Shown here: one piece after another, positions 27,920 through 36,945 of the stretch
How the letters are laid out: the number at the start of each line of letters is the position of its first letter
Numbering within the stretch: the first letter of the stretch is position 1
NCBI GenBank assembly: GCA_023436225.1
Contig: JAEZKA010000076.1
Span: 207,009 to 271,008 of the forward strand
From: Bacillota bacterium
Lineage (GTDB): Bacteria; Bacillota; Clostridia; Lachnospirales; Lachnospiraceae
Length of the DNA stretch: 64,000 nt
Reading direction: 5' to 3'
Made by a program: the position numbers and the translations under genes
Notes under the pieces: model-generated
Databases searched by the model: none
The model's input: the letters and a program-made list of their open reading frames with translations, nothing else
What the model was told of the DNA's origin: nothing

Positions 27920-28144
27920 ATGGGACGCTTTAATAATTTCTATAGTGATGATCGCAGGCATAATCCTCGCGACGGCCATCGCCGGGACCGTTTTGATCGT
28001 TTTGACCGTTTTGATCGTTTTGACCGTTTTGACCGCTTTGATGAATTTGGTCCGAGAGGCCATTTCGATCCATGCGGTCCAAGACCATGCCGCGACCATC
28101 GCCCCAGAGGAGGTTTTCACGATGGTTTCCCGAGAATATTCTAA
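27920..28144 (+). CDS. small Arg/Asp/Phe-rich repeat protein
   Basis: The 74-residue protein starts at ATG 27920 after AAAGGAG. Its core is six or more DRF repeats encoded by a 9-bp tandem repeat, with Arg, Asp, Gly, His and Pro forming most of the rest, plus two Cys. No signal peptide or membrane segment is seen. The composition suggests an unstructured, charged, possibly nucleic-acid-binding or coat-associated protein; that is inference. It is divergent from the PPDK-N gene and upstream of yerC. Confidence 0.7.
   Translation: MGRFNNFYSDDRRHNPRDGHRRDRFDRFDRFDRFDRFDRFDEFGPRGHFDPCGPRPCRDHRPRGGFHDGFPRIF
27986..28048 (+). repeat. 9-bp tandem repeat coding DRF
   Basis: Seven tandem units (GACCGTTTT or GATCGTTTT, with the last two diverging) encode consecutive Asp-Arg-Phe triplets. 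Each unit keeps frame, so changes in copy number change length without a frameshift. Confidence 0.9.
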
Positions 28145-28298
28145 TAGGTAAGAGATATCATTGTTCTTTGAGTAATGAAGATGTTTATTGGTAGGAGGAG
28201 ATACCTATATAATAAAAAACACTTTACTTCAGTACTATAGAGTGTTAAAATTATGTTGTGTGAAAACATATCACAACAGGATGAAAGGAGTCCTACCG

Positions 28299-28601
28299 AT
28301 GAGCAAAAACATCAAAACTACTGCTGTTGATCATTTATTCGAAGCAATCTTAAGTTTAAAGGATTCGGAGGAGTGTTATACATTTTTTGAAGACATCTGT
28401 ACCGTAAATGAGCTGTTATCCTTATCTCAAAGATTCGAAGTGGCGCGAATGCTGCGTTGCCATAAAACCTATCTGGAGATCGCTGAGAAGACTGGTGCAT
28501 CAACGGCTACCATCAGTCGTGTCAACCGTTCTCTTAATTATGGTAACGATGGATATGATATGGTATTTGCTAGAATGAAAGATCCCTTTTCAGACAATTA
28601 A
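28299..28601 (+). CDS. yerC: YerC/YecD family TrpR-like protein
   Basis: The 100-residue protein has the TrpR-like winged fold of the YerC/YecD group. The core is NELLSLSQRFEVARMLRCHKTYLEIAEKTGASTATISRVNRSLNYG. ATG 28299 follows AAAGGAG at good spacing. Members are DNA-binding proteins of Firmicutes with unclear roles. It shares a plus-strand position with the DRF-repeat gene but has its own leader. Confidence 0.85.
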   Translation: MSKNIKTTAVDHLFEAILSLKDSEECYTFFEDICTVNELLSLSQRFEVARMLRCHKTYLEIAEKTGASTATISRVNRSLNYGNDGYDMVFARMKDPFSDN

Positions 28602-28616
28602 GAAGTTCAAGAATAA

Positions 28617-28654
28617 AACAGCTTCCGTTAAGCATTTACTTAATGGAAGCTGTT
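28617..28654. terminator. bidirectional terminator between yerC and a DUF1836 gene
   Basis: AACAGCTTCCGTTAAG and CTTAATGGAAGCTGTT pair almost fully around a 6-base loop. The minus-strand copy has a TTTTATTC tail, and it lies between two convergent genes. Confidence 0.75.
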
Positions 28655-28681
28655 ATTATAGTTGAAGTTATTGACAATGAA

Positions 28682-29371
28682 TTATTTTTTGTTGTTCTTC
28701 TGCGTTTCAGCCTTCTTTATCCCATCGGATTTCTGTGGCTTCTCCGTTTTCTTATCACTCGATTTGCTCTCCTTCTTAGAACCCATAAGGGAGCTGTCGA
28801 TCATCTTCTCAATCATATGCTTTCTCATATAGACATCAAAGCAAAGCATGCTGATAAATGAAAACATCGTTAAAAACTCCTGATCCTCCGGGTCTGTTAC
28901 CTCACTAAAGGACTCCTTTGCTTTTGTCATCTTGCGAATCATATCCTTCGTCAGGGCATCGGTCTGCTCCTTCTCCAGTCGGAAGACTTCTTCATAGATA
29001 TCTTCTAGCTTTATCTTAGACTTATCTCCGTAATAGCGATCGGTTAATGGATTAAAAATGCTCTGTATATCATTAATTGACAAGATATTTTTAAAATAGT
29101 AAATAAAAATCAGTAGGAACATATGCTCCTTCGTGTACTTCTTCTTATTAGGAGGAGGTAACAGTTCATTCTTCGTATAGTTGTTAATCATCGTCTTAGT
29201 CAGAAGCTTGTCTTCACTATACCGCTTTGAGGATTTAAGGTGTTTATCCATAAATGTAGTTACCTGATCCATATATAAATCAATATTCGGTATATCATCC
29301 GGCAAGATGTATTTGACATCCTTCAGACTGTCAATCAAACCCTTAATATACTCCTCTTTCGTCATTTCCAA
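28682..29371 (-). CDS. DUF1836 protein, probable DNA-binding regulator
   Basis: The protein (about 229 residues) belongs to the DUF1836 family, whose N-terminal half contains a MerR-like winged helix (LTKTMINNYTKNELLPPPNKKKYTKEH). The C-terminus is Lys/Ser/Glu-rich and disordered. A TTG at 29371 after AGAGGTGATT is the best-spaced start; a GTG at 29380 and an ATG at 29365 are alternatives. Homologues are common in Clostridia and uncharacterised. Confidence 0.75.
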   Translation of the reverse strand: MEMTKEEYIKGLIDSLKDVKYILPDDIPNIDLYMDQVTTFMDKHLKSSKRYSEDKLLTKTMINNYTKNELLPPPNKKKYTKEHMFLLIFIYYFKNILSINDIQSIFNPLTDRYYGDKSKIKLEDIYEEVFRLEKEQTDALTKDMIRKMTKAKESFSEVTDPEDQEFLTMFSFISMLCFDVYMRKHMIEKMIDSSLMGSKKESKSSDKKTEKPQKSDGIKKAETQKNNKK

Positions 29372-29582
29372 CGCAATCACCTCTGTTTCATTATATAGTA
29401 TCCGTTACTAGATGTCAAAGCAAAAATAAACATGTATCTAGAAAGAATAGCCATAGGAAGAACACGTATGCGACTTCTCCGTTGCCTGTTAACTGTCACT
29501 ATTCGAATATACGCTCACAGCTATACAGGTAAGCTTTGCTAGCCTGCTGGGGCCTCCACTTTGCCAACGATCAAATGCAGGA

Positions 29583-29624
29583 TTGAAACTGCTACTACCT
29601 CATGTTATAATAAACATATGTTTG
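29583..29624 (+). promoter_or_regulatory. pcrA promoter with LexA-box-like palindrome
   Basis: TTGAAA (29583-29588) and TATAAT (29606-29611) are 17 bases apart. TAAACATATGTTTG (29611-29624), matching the Gram-positive SOS box pattern CGAACN4GTTCG with few mismatches, overlaps the -10 end and the start site. The rest of 29372-29582 holds nothing I recognise. Confidence 0.7.
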
Positions 29625-29666
29625 TGATTTTCCAAACATATCACTTAGGACAGGCAGGTATAAATA

Positions 29667-31997
29667 ATGAGTATCTATGACACTTTGAATCCCGAGCAGC
29701 AACGTGCAGTATATCATGATAAGGGACCCCTCTTAATTCTCGCAGGAGCAGGTTCCGGTAAGACTAGGGTACTGACCCATAGAATTGCGTATCTGATTGA
29801 GGAACGAAATGTAAATCCGTATAATATCCTGGCAATCACCTTCACCAATAAAGCGGCAAAGGAGATGCGGGAAAGAGTAGATAAGATAGTGGGCTACGGC
29901 TCCGAGAATATCTGGGTCAGCACCTTCCATTCCACCTGCGTTCGCATTCTTAGGAGATTTATTGATACAATCGGTTTTTCCCGTAGCTTTACTATCTATG
30001 ATGGTGATGATCAGAAGACACTGATGCGGGAAATCTGTAAATATCTGAATATTGATACCAAGAAAACCAATGAACGTGCAATCCTCTCCGTCATATCAAA
30101 AGCAAAGGATGAGTTGATATCTCCGGAGGAATTTGAACGTAATGCCGGACGTGATGCGAATCAATTACGCTATGCACAGGCCTATACAGAATATCAGAAG
30201 CGTCTCAGACAAAGCAATGCACTGGATTTTGATGATCTGATTTACCGTACTGTTGAACTGTTTCAGACGAATCCGGATGCTTTGGAATTCTATCAGCATC
30301 GCTTCAAATACATTATGGTGGATGAATACCAGGATACGAATACTGCTCAATTTCGTTTAATCCATATGTTAGCCAATGGTATCAACAATTATGGCGAACA
30401 CGAATATAATCTTTGTGTAGTTGGTGATGACGACCAGTCCATCTACAAATTCCGTGGAGCTAATATATATAATATTCTGAACTTTGAGAAAGCATATCCG
30501 AATACGACGGTAATTAAGCTGGAGCAGAACTACCGCTCTACTAAGAATATTTTAAATGCTGCCAATGAAGTAATCTGTAACAACCAAGGTCGCAAGGATA
30601 AATCACTTTGGACAGAGAATGAGGAAGGCGAACCGGTTCATTACACTCAGTTTAATACTGACTTTGAGGAAGCGGATAATATAACCGCGGAGATAAAGAA
30701 GCTGGTAGACGACGGTATTGCAAGTTACAATGATTTTGCCATCCTATACCGGACTAATGCTCAATCCCGTCTCTTTGAGGAAAAGCTTCTTATGCGTAAC
30801 ATTCCTTATAAGATTATCGGAAGCGTGAACTTCTATGCTCGTAAGGAAATTAAAGATATGCTTGCTTATTTGAAGACCATTGATAACGGTCAGGATAGTA
30901 TTGCAGTAAAACGTATCATTAATGTACCAAGACGTGGTATTGGCTTAACTACCGTAGATCGGGTGAATGATTATGCTGTTCAGAATGATATTAGCTTTTA
31001 TGACGCCTTGATCCGTGCCGGTAGTATTCCTGGCTTAGAGCGTACTTCCTCTAAACTTACTCCCTTCATCAGTCTAATTGAAGGCTTGAAATCCAGAGTC
31101 CGTACAGAGGGCTATTCCTTGAAGGAACTGATCGATGATATTCTGGATGCAACCGGTTATCTAAGAGAGCTGGAGCAGGATGGTGAGGAGGATGCACTGG
31201 ATCGTATCGGCAACATCAACGAACTTGTGAATAAGCTTGTCACCTATGAAGATAATACAGAAGAACCGACCTTAGGCGGCTTTCTGGAGGAGGTTGCATT
31301 AGTATCCGATATTGATACTCTTCAGGAGGGGGCAGATCATATCGTACTCATGACCTTACATAGTGCTAAGGGTCTGGAGTTCCCCTATGTATATCTATGC
31401 GGTATGGAGGAAGGAGTGTTCCCCGGTTATATGTCACTCTATGCGGATAATCCCACCGAGGAGATCGAGGAAGAACGTAGATTATGCTATGTAGGCATAA
31501 CCAGAGCAATGAAACAGCTTTCCTTAACAGCTGCAAAGCAAAGAATGCTTCGTGGTGAGACTCAGTATAATAAGCCCTCCCGCTTTGTTAATGAGATCCC
31601 GAGATACCTTCTCAAGATGCTAACCCCGGGTCCTCGTCGTTCTGCCTATCTCTCCACAGATGAGGATGGTTATCCAATCAAACGTCGTTTTGGCGATAGT
31701 AATGAAGGAAGCTTCTCTGAGGAGCTTAATTTTGATAAACCGGCGTCCGGTATCCTTAAGCCAAATCAATCCACCTATAAACCCTTTATTGCTGCTGAAA
31801 CCAAGCAATTCGAAGGCAATAAGATGGGATCTCTGGATTATGGTGTAGGAGATAACGTAATGCATATTAAATTCGGTACCGGAGTTGTTACAGACATTAC
31901 CAAAGGTGGTAAGGATTACGAGATAACGGTAGAATTTCCTACCTTTGGTGTCAAGAAGCTTCTCTCTACATTTGCGAATTTAAAAAAGATAACTTAA
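29667..31997 (+). CDS. pcrA: ATP-dependent DNA helicase PcrA
   Basis: The 776-residue UvrD/Rep-type superfamily 1 helicase unwinds DNA in repair and in plasmid and chromosome replication. Walker A is AGAGSGKTR, motif II DEYQDTN, motif III QSIYKFRGA, and motifs IV to VI follow (NYRSTKNIL, HSAKGLEFPYV, RRLCYVGITRA). The C-terminal 60 residues hold the RNA polymerase-interaction type Tudor domain (GVGDNVMHIKFGTGVV). The start ATG is 43 bases past the LexA-like site, consistent with SOS induction as reported for pcrA in Bacillus. Confidence 0.95.
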   Translation: MSIYDTLNPEQQRAVYHDKGPLLILAGAGSGKTRVLTHRIAYLIEERNVNPYNILAITFTNKAAKEMRERVDKIVGYGSENIWVSTFHSTCVRILRRFIDTIGFSRSFTIYDGDDQKTLMREICKYLNIDTKKTNERAILSVISKAKDELISPEEFERNAGRDANQLRYAQAYTEYQKRLRQSNALDFDDLIYRTVELFQTNPDALEFYQHRFKYIMVDEYQDTNTAQFRLIHMLANGINNYGEHEYNLCVVGDDDQSIYKFRGANIYNILNFEKAYPNTTVIKLEQNYRSTKNILNAANEVICNNQGRKDKSLWTENEEGEPVHYTQFNTDFEEADNITAEIKKLVDDGIASYNDFAILYRTNAQSRLFEEKLLMRNIPYKIIGSVNFYARKEIKDMLAYLKTIDNGQDSIAVKRIINVPRRGIGLTTVDRVNDYAVQNDISFYDALIRAGSIPGLERTSSKLTPFISLIEGLKSRVRTEGYSLKELIDDILDATGYLRELEQDGEEDALDRIGNINELVNKLVTYEDNTEEPTLGGFLEEVALVSDIDTLQEGADHIVLMTLHSAKGLEFPYVYLCGMEEGVFPGYMSLYADNPTEEIEEERRLCYVGITRAMKQLSLTAAKQRMLRGETQYNKPSRFVNEIPRYLLKMLTPGPRRSAYLSTDEDGYPIKRRFGDSNEGSFSEELNFDKPASGILKPNQSTYKPFIAAETKQFEGNKMGSLDYGVGDNVMHIKFGTGVVTDITKGGKDYEITVEFPTFGVKKLLSTFANLKKIT

Positions 31998-32016
31998 TAT
32001 ACAATGTGCATAAAAT

Positions 32017-32043
32017 TACTATAATTTTGAAATATTATAGTAA
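32017..32043 (+). terminator. AT-rich hairpin after pcrA
   Basis: TTACTATAAT and ATTATAGTAA form a 10-bp stem with a 7-base loop, 20 bases past the pcrA stop. It is weak, and there is no long U tail. Confidence 0.4.
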
Positions 32044-32177
32044 AGCAGCATGTATTGTGATATACTATTGATAGCAATAACGACTTGGTAGAGGTATCCA
32101 TCTTCCTTGTCATGAAGACATGTATTATGAAAATCCGCTACGCCGGTTTTCTAATTATAAGAAAGGAAGTGTTAATC

Positions 32178-32447
32178 ATGGGAACTAAAATTGATGAGCT
32201 TTTAAGTACAATGAAACTTAATGAATTGGTTCACAGAAAAGATCCGATGGAAAAGAAAAGGCGCATGATCATCTGTGTCCTGGCAATTATCGGTGCTGTT
32301 GCTGCAGTCGCTGCAATTGCTTATGCTGTATATCGATATATGAATCCGGATTATCTTGAGGATTTCGATGATGATTTTGATGATTATGAGGATGACACAG
32401 AAACTTTAGAAGAGGAAGAACCGGCTAACACTACTTCCGAAGAATAG
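32178..32447 (+). CDS. small single-pass membrane protein with acidic tail
   Basis: The 89-residue protein starts at ATG 32178 after AAAGGAAG. It has a charged N-terminal segment, a membrane helix (about 30-52), then a tail of Asp/Glu (FDDDFDDYEDDTE). Proteins of this plan are common in Lachnospiraceae and have no assigned role. The stop codon is also the edge of a long palindrome. Confidence 0.7.
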   Translation: MGTKIDELLSTMKLNELVHRKDPMEKKRRMIICVLAIIGAVAAVAAIAYAVYRYMNPDYLEDFDDDFDDYEDDTETLEEEEPANTTSEE

Positions 32448-32540
32448 GTGACAGTGACAAGGGGACGGGGTTGTTGACACACGAGTGACATGTGTGTCAA
32501 CACCCCCGTCCCCTTGTCACTTTCCCTTGTCACTGTCACC
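32447..32540. repeat. 94-bp imperfect palindrome between convergent genes
   Basis: Left arm GGTGACAGTGACAAGGGGAC... and right arm ...GTCCCCTTGTCAC are complementary over most of 30 bp; GTTGACACAC pairs with GTGTGTCAAC nearest the centre. The right arm holds a second, partial GTGACAAGG block. It abuts both stop codons. CAAGGGGACGG-type palindromes occur as scattered repeats in Clostridia. Confidence 0.75.
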
Positions 32541-32541
32541 G

Positions 32542-33537
32542 TTATTTGTCCGCAGCTTTTTTTGCGAAATCTGTGGTAACAATATCATTATAGGGAACTC
32601 TCTTAGTCAACTGACCGGCATCGTCTAGAATATCCTGCAGCAAGGTGAGGCTATCCTCTTCAAATACCAAGTTATCCTTCCAGGTATCTTGTTCATAATA
32701 TCTGGTAACGATCATTACCAGCTTCTCGCGTTCCGTCTCTTTGAATTGTGGCTGGATTACTTCTGCGATTTCTTCCGGAGTATGGGTTGATACATAGTCT
32801 ATTCCCTTCTGAATTGCATTCGTAAAACTCTGGATAGCATCCTTATTCTTCTTCAGAAAGCTCTTCTTTACTGAGAAGCTGGTATAAGGAACCTTACCAC
32901 TTTCAACTCCAAGAGAAGCCACTACCTTACCGACACCCTCCAGTTCCAAAGCGGTTGCCGCGGGCTCGAACTCAATGGTATAATCCCCCTGTCCAGAGGA
33001 AAAGGCTTGCGAGGTCAGACCAAAATCAATATTCTGAATGATGGTCAGATCCTTCGACGGATCAATCCCTTGCTTCTTCAGAATATATTCGAATACCATC
33101 TGAGGCATTCCACCTGCTCTGCCACCAATGACCGTCTTGTTCTTGACATTATCCCACTTGAACTCCTCCGTGAGATTCCTGCTTACCAGGAAGTTACCTG
33201 CTCTTTGAGTAAGCTGAGCAAAATTCACTACGTAATCCTCAGCACCCTCATTGTACACATAAATCGATGCCTCCGCACCCATGAAGCCGATATCGCAGTC
33301 TCCGGACAAAAGTGCTGTCATCGTCTTATCCGCGCCAAGACCATTGACCAGATTTACCTTTAGCCCTTCATCCTCAAAGTAGCCTTTCTCAAAGGCAACA
33401 TACATCGGTGCATAAAAGATGGAGTGTGCCACCTCATTCAGCGTAAGTTCCGTAAGTCCCGAACTGCTTTTACAACCTGCAAGCGTCGTTATGAGCATAG
33501 TAAGTACTGCTAGTACACATATGAATTTACGTTTCAT
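32542..33537 (-). CDS. substrate-binding lipoprotein, NitT/TauT-SsuA/ThiY type
   Basis: The 331-residue protein has a lipoprotein signal (lipobox TTLAGC) and the NMT1/SsuA-like fold (FYAPMYVAFEKGYFEDEGL, GAEASIYVY, GGRAGGMPQMV). This group binds aromatic, sulfonate, nitrate or thiamine-precursor compounds for ABC import. No permease or ATPase is next to it, so it either serves a transporter elsewhere or is an orphan. The start has GGAGGATGAT. Confidence 0.85.
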   Translation of the reverse strand: MKRKFICVLAVLTMLITTLAGCKSSSGLTELTLNEVAHSIFYAPMYVAFEKGYFEDEGLKVNLVNGLGADKTMTALLSGDCDIGFMGAEASIYVYNEGAEDYVVNFAQLTQRAGNFLVSRNLTEEFKWDNVKNKTVIGGRAGGMPQMVFEYILKKQGIDPSKDLTIIQNIDFGLTSQAFSSGQGDYTIEFEPAATALELEGVGKVVASLGVESGKVPYTSFSVKKSFLKKNKDAIQSFTNAIQKGIDYVSTHTPEEIAEVIQPQFKETEREKLVMIVTRYYEQDTWKDNLVFEEDSLTLLQDILDDAGQLTKRVPYNDIVTTDFAKKAADK

Positions 33538-33695
33538 ATCATCCTCCGAAGAAATTCATTACCCTTTAGTATATTCAGAGAGCTGAGTAAATTGTGCCAG
33601 TACTATACTATTCTTTCATCAAACTATTACCCTATGAATTGACAACTGCTTCTTAAAAGGAGTCCTCGCTGAGTTCGTCTGAATGATCAATCGGA

Positions 33696-33726
33696 CTAAA
33701 AAAGGAGATCCGAAACAGACCTCCTT
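33696..33726 (-). terminator. terminator of htrA-like gene
   Basis: AAGGAGATC (33702-33710) and GACCTCCTT (33718-33726) pair with one bulge; on the minus strand the U tail comes from A33696-A33701. Confidence 0.8.
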
Positions 33727-33766
33727 GATTATCCTATTTCATATAAACTTAAACTCAAATAACATT

Positions 33767-35242
33767 CTATTTCGAGCCAAGAGTAACATCTAGCACCCTC
33801 TCAGTATATGCTCCGTTTTCTAATACCTGAATTTTTAATTTAACCGTTTGACCAGCTTTCTTGTAGCTAAGTATATTCTTTAGATCCTCAACAGTTTCAA
33901 TCTTGTTTCCATCAAGACCAGTGATAATATCACCTTGCATCAAACCTGCTTCCGCTGCCGGAGAACCTGCTACTACGTCGTTAATATATACACCGATTGG
34001 CATATTGAAGCGTTCTGCATAGATTTCATTAACCTCTTGAGCAGTTGAAGAATCAATCCCTAGAAAGCCCCGATCTTCTGCTGCGACTGCTTCACGGTTC
34101 ATTAATTCATTGATCATCGGTACCGCATCGGAGATAGGGATTGCATAACCCATACCTTCTACCTGCTCAGATGCAAACTTAACGGAGTTAATACCGATCA
34201 CCTGACCTGAGGTATTAATTAGTGCACCACCACTGTTACCTGGGTTGATTGCTGCATCCGTCTGAAGCAAATTCATGGTCTGGTTATTGATGGTAACTTC
34301 TCTATTTACAGCACTTACATAACCTACTGTAACGGATTGCCCATAACCAAGCGCATTACCGATGGCGATTACCATCTCACCGGGAGCCATATCCTCAGAA
34401 TCACCTAAAGTTGCAACCTTTATCGCTGAAGCCGTCTCTTTAGATAAACGGCTGATATCTACCGTAAGTACTGCAAGATCCGTATTGGCTTCCGCTCCTT
34501 TAATTGTAGCTGATGCTTTCGTCTCATCCGAAAATACAATTTCAATTGAAGTAGCACCTTCCACAACATGATTATTCGTTACGATTAACAGTTCTGAATC
34601 ATTCTGTGCAATGATGATACCTGAGCCACTGCCCTCGGATTCCTGAGAGTATTCCCTGCCAAAGAAGTCCGGAACGGTCATGGTTGCCTTGGAATTAATG
34701 GCAACGATGGAAGGCATCACACTCGCCACCACTCCTGAGACATCGGTAACTACCGTATCTGAAGCACTATTTACTGTATTGATTGTATCCTTAGCCGCCG
34801 TATCCTGGCTAACCTCTGCTATTTTAATATTATTATTCTCGCTACCATATTCACTTAGTTTACTGTCATCTGGCCATGCCAGCATATAATAACCTTGGAA
34901 TGCAGCTCCTGCAATTAAACCAAAGGCTACTGCTGCTGCAGTTATTTTCATTGCTCCGAGAAATCTCTTCTTCTTTGGTTTTACTACCTTCTTATCGGTA
35001 GAAGATTGACCCTCACTATTATTGTAGCTTCCGTAATAGCTTTGACTCTGATTGTTCGTAAAGCTATCCTGGATAATGTTATTACCGGTATAGGAATAAT
35101 TACTTCCACTGCCGTAATTATGATAACCTTGATTAATCTGATTTGTGTTGATGTCCGTATTGGAATTGTTATTCATGCTATCATTGTTATTCATATACTC
35201 GTTGTTGTTCCTATTCTCGTTGTTGTTAAATTCGTTATTCAT
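33767..35242 (-). CDS. htrA: HtrA/DegP-like trypsin-type serine protease with PDZ domain
   Basis: The 491-residue protein has an Asn/Ser/Tyr-rich cytoplasmic tail of about 90 residues, a membrane anchor (about 95-120), a trypsin-like domain, and a C-terminal PDZ domain (about 395-475). The triad is His in NNHVVEGA, Asp in NTDLAVLTVD and Ser in NPGNSGGALI, with the PDZ carboxylate loop GFLGID. It is an envelope quality-control protease. A terminator lies 40-70 bases past its stop. The start has AAAGGAG. Confidence 0.93.
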   Translation of the reverse strand: MNNEFNNNENRNNNEYMNNNDSMNNNSNTDINTNQINQGYHNYGSGSNYSYTGNNIIQDSFTNNQSQSYYGSYNNSEGQSSTDKKVVKPKKKRFLGAMKITAAAVAFGLIAGAAFQGYYMLAWPDDSKLSEYGSENNNIKIAEVSQDTAAKDTINTVNSASDTVVTDVSGVVASVMPSIVAINSKATMTVPDFFGREYSQESEGSGSGIIIAQNDSELLIVTNNHVVEGATSIEIVFSDETKASATIKGAEANTDLAVLTVDISRLSKETASAIKVATLGDSEDMAPGEMVIAIGNALGYGQSVTVGYVSAVNREVTINNQTMNLLQTDAAINPGNSGGALINTSGQVIGINSVKFASEQVEGMGYAIPISDAVPMINELMNREAVAAEDRGFLGIDSSTAQEVNEIYAERFNMPIGVYINDVVAGSPAAEAGLMQGDIITGLDGNKIETVEDLKNILSYKKAGQTVKLKIQVLENGAYTERVLDVTLGSK

Positions 35243-35396
35243 ACAAACTCTCCTTTCAAATTGCTATCTAGAATGAATGATCAGGTACTAACCTGTTGGT
35301 TCCTTTTGATAAGGATAGTGTATCAATAAATTATGTTCACTTTGTGTTCTGTTTTTGAAAAATATATGAAGAAAAATATGGTTAGTCTGACACACA

Positions 35397-36536
35397 TTAA
35401 GCATAAATCGGAATATAGCTTCCAAGAATCTTCATTTCAATTGCCTCTTCCTTGATGCAATGCAGGGCATTCTTTACTGCAGGATGATCCAGACCACCTT
35501 CAATATCGACAAAGAACCGGTATGCAAAGGCTTTTCCCTGAATTGGCCGGGATTCAATCTTGGTCATATTAATATTGTTATAGATAAAATGGGACAACAT
35601 ATGATAAAGTGAACCGCTCTTATGCGGTAGGGCAAAACAGATACTGGTCCGTTCTGCTCCCAGTTCATACTGCTTCTGATTGGAGATAATGATAAATCGG
35701 GTCGTATTGTGATCCTCATTGTGGATTCCTTCCTGCAGTAGCAGCAGTCCATGATATTCTCCTGCTCGTCTACTGGCGATGGCAGCCTGAGTAACATCTT
35801 GTTCCTCAAGTACCCGACGGGCACATCCAGCAGTACTTCCACCAACAATCTGCTCAAAGCCTGAATGTTGTTTTAGAAAATCGGAGCATTGTAATAATCC
35901 CTGTCGATGAGAATATACCCTGGTAATATCCGAGAGCTTTGCTCCTGGAAGTCCCCAGAGGTTGTGCTCGATCTTAACCATCTGCTCACCGATGATATAA
36001 TTATCATATTCTGCCAGGAGATCAAAGATGTCCGCTAAGGTTCCTGTGGAGGAATTCTCAATAGGAAGTACTCCGTATTCTGCTTCTCCATCACGAATTG
36101 CTTTCATAACCTCCTCAAAGGTCTCCATCGGTATCCCTTTAACCTCAGCATCGAAGTATTGCTGCATTGCCTGCTCTGTATAAGCGCCACGCTCTCCGTA
36201 ATAAGCAACCTTTGTGCCTCTTCCTTTTGGAAAATGATCTACGGAACAAAATCCCAAACTCTCTTGACTTTCAAGTAGCGTATATTGTAATCTTCGGCTC
36301 ATGGACATAATCTGTTTAAAGAGATCGGCAATTGCCTTCCGATTGAATTCACTGTTCGTTAGCCCTTGCAAAGTAGTCAGCTTCTCCTCTTCTCTTGCCG
36401 CATCAAAGATAGGCTTACCCACATTTTTTTTATAAGCAGCAATGTCCATTGCCAATTCCATACGCTTTTCAAACAATGCGACCATCTGGCGGTCTATCTC
36501 ATCAATCTTCTTTCTGCTATCCAATAAATCAACCAT
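35397..36536 (-). CDS. pheA: chorismate mutase/prephenate dehydratase
   Basis: The 379-residue fusion has an AroQ chorismate mutase domain (about 1-85, with RKKIDEIDRQMVALFEKRMELA), a prephenate dehydratase domain (VAYYGERGAYTEQAM, ENSSTGT, NTTRFIIIS) and a C-terminal ACT domain (ESRPIQGKAFAYRFFVD) for phenylalanine feedback. It makes phenylpyruvate from chorismate. The start has CGGAGG. No T-box or leader peptide is visible upstream. Confidence 0.94.
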   Translation of the reverse strand: MVDLLDSRKKIDEIDRQMVALFEKRMELAMDIAAYKKNVGKPIFDAAREEEKLTTLQGLTNSEFNRKAIADLFKQIMSMSRRLQYTLLESQESLGFCSVDHFPKGRGTKVAYYGERGAYTEQAMQQYFDAEVKGIPMETFEEVMKAIRDGEAEYGVLPIENSSTGTLADIFDLLAEYDNYIIGEQMVKIEHNLWGLPGAKLSDITRVYSHRQGLLQCSDFLKQHSGFEQIVGGSTAGCARRVLEEQDVTQAAIASRRAGEYHGLLLLQEGIHNEDHNTTRFIIISNQKQYELGAERTSICFALPHKSGSLYHMLSHFIYNNINMTKIESRPIQGKAFAYRFFVDIEGGLDHPAVKNALHCIKEEAIEMKILGSYIPIYA

Positions 36537-36945
36537 CGTTTACCTCCGATATATTCTAATGTTTCCCAACCTTTTGACTCATTATACTATCAGACAGGCT
36601 CCTATGCAACCCGGATGTTCATCAAACCTGTTATCGTTCAGACCAATCAGTAAAAGGTAAGGTTTAGAGTCAGAATAGTAACATGGTAGTCTTGCAATCA
36701 TTTTTATGAAGATATATAATGATCTTAGTAATAAAAGTAGTGACGCAATTAAACTGGCTGTAAAGGATCAAAGCATAATAACTATTCAGAACAGAATAAA
36801 AATCCTACGGACTTCCTCGCTGTTTTGGGTCATTCCAGTAGTAATATTTCATACAGTCCTTTGAATGCAAGCATTCACGTCCTATCTTATTAATATTTCT
36901 GCTGTTCTGATTAGTAACAAATCATAAAGCTATGTGGAGGTACTA
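36537..36945. other. 409-base intergenic region between divergent genes
   Basis: This separates pheA (minus) and the DUF5050 protein (plus). I see no small gene, RNA family or clear regulatory palindrome; a promoter for each gene is expected but no strong -35/-10 pair stands out. Confidence 0.6.

Noticed and set aside
27917..28120. Long opposite-strand frame across the DRF repeat (VKTVKTIKTVKTI...)
   Set aside because: It is the mirror of the 9-bp repeat and lacks a good ribosome site; the plus-strand frame has one.
36537..36945. Possible T-box or leader peptide controlling pheA
   Set aside because: No T-box core sequence, specifier-loop structure or short Phe-rich ORF was found.
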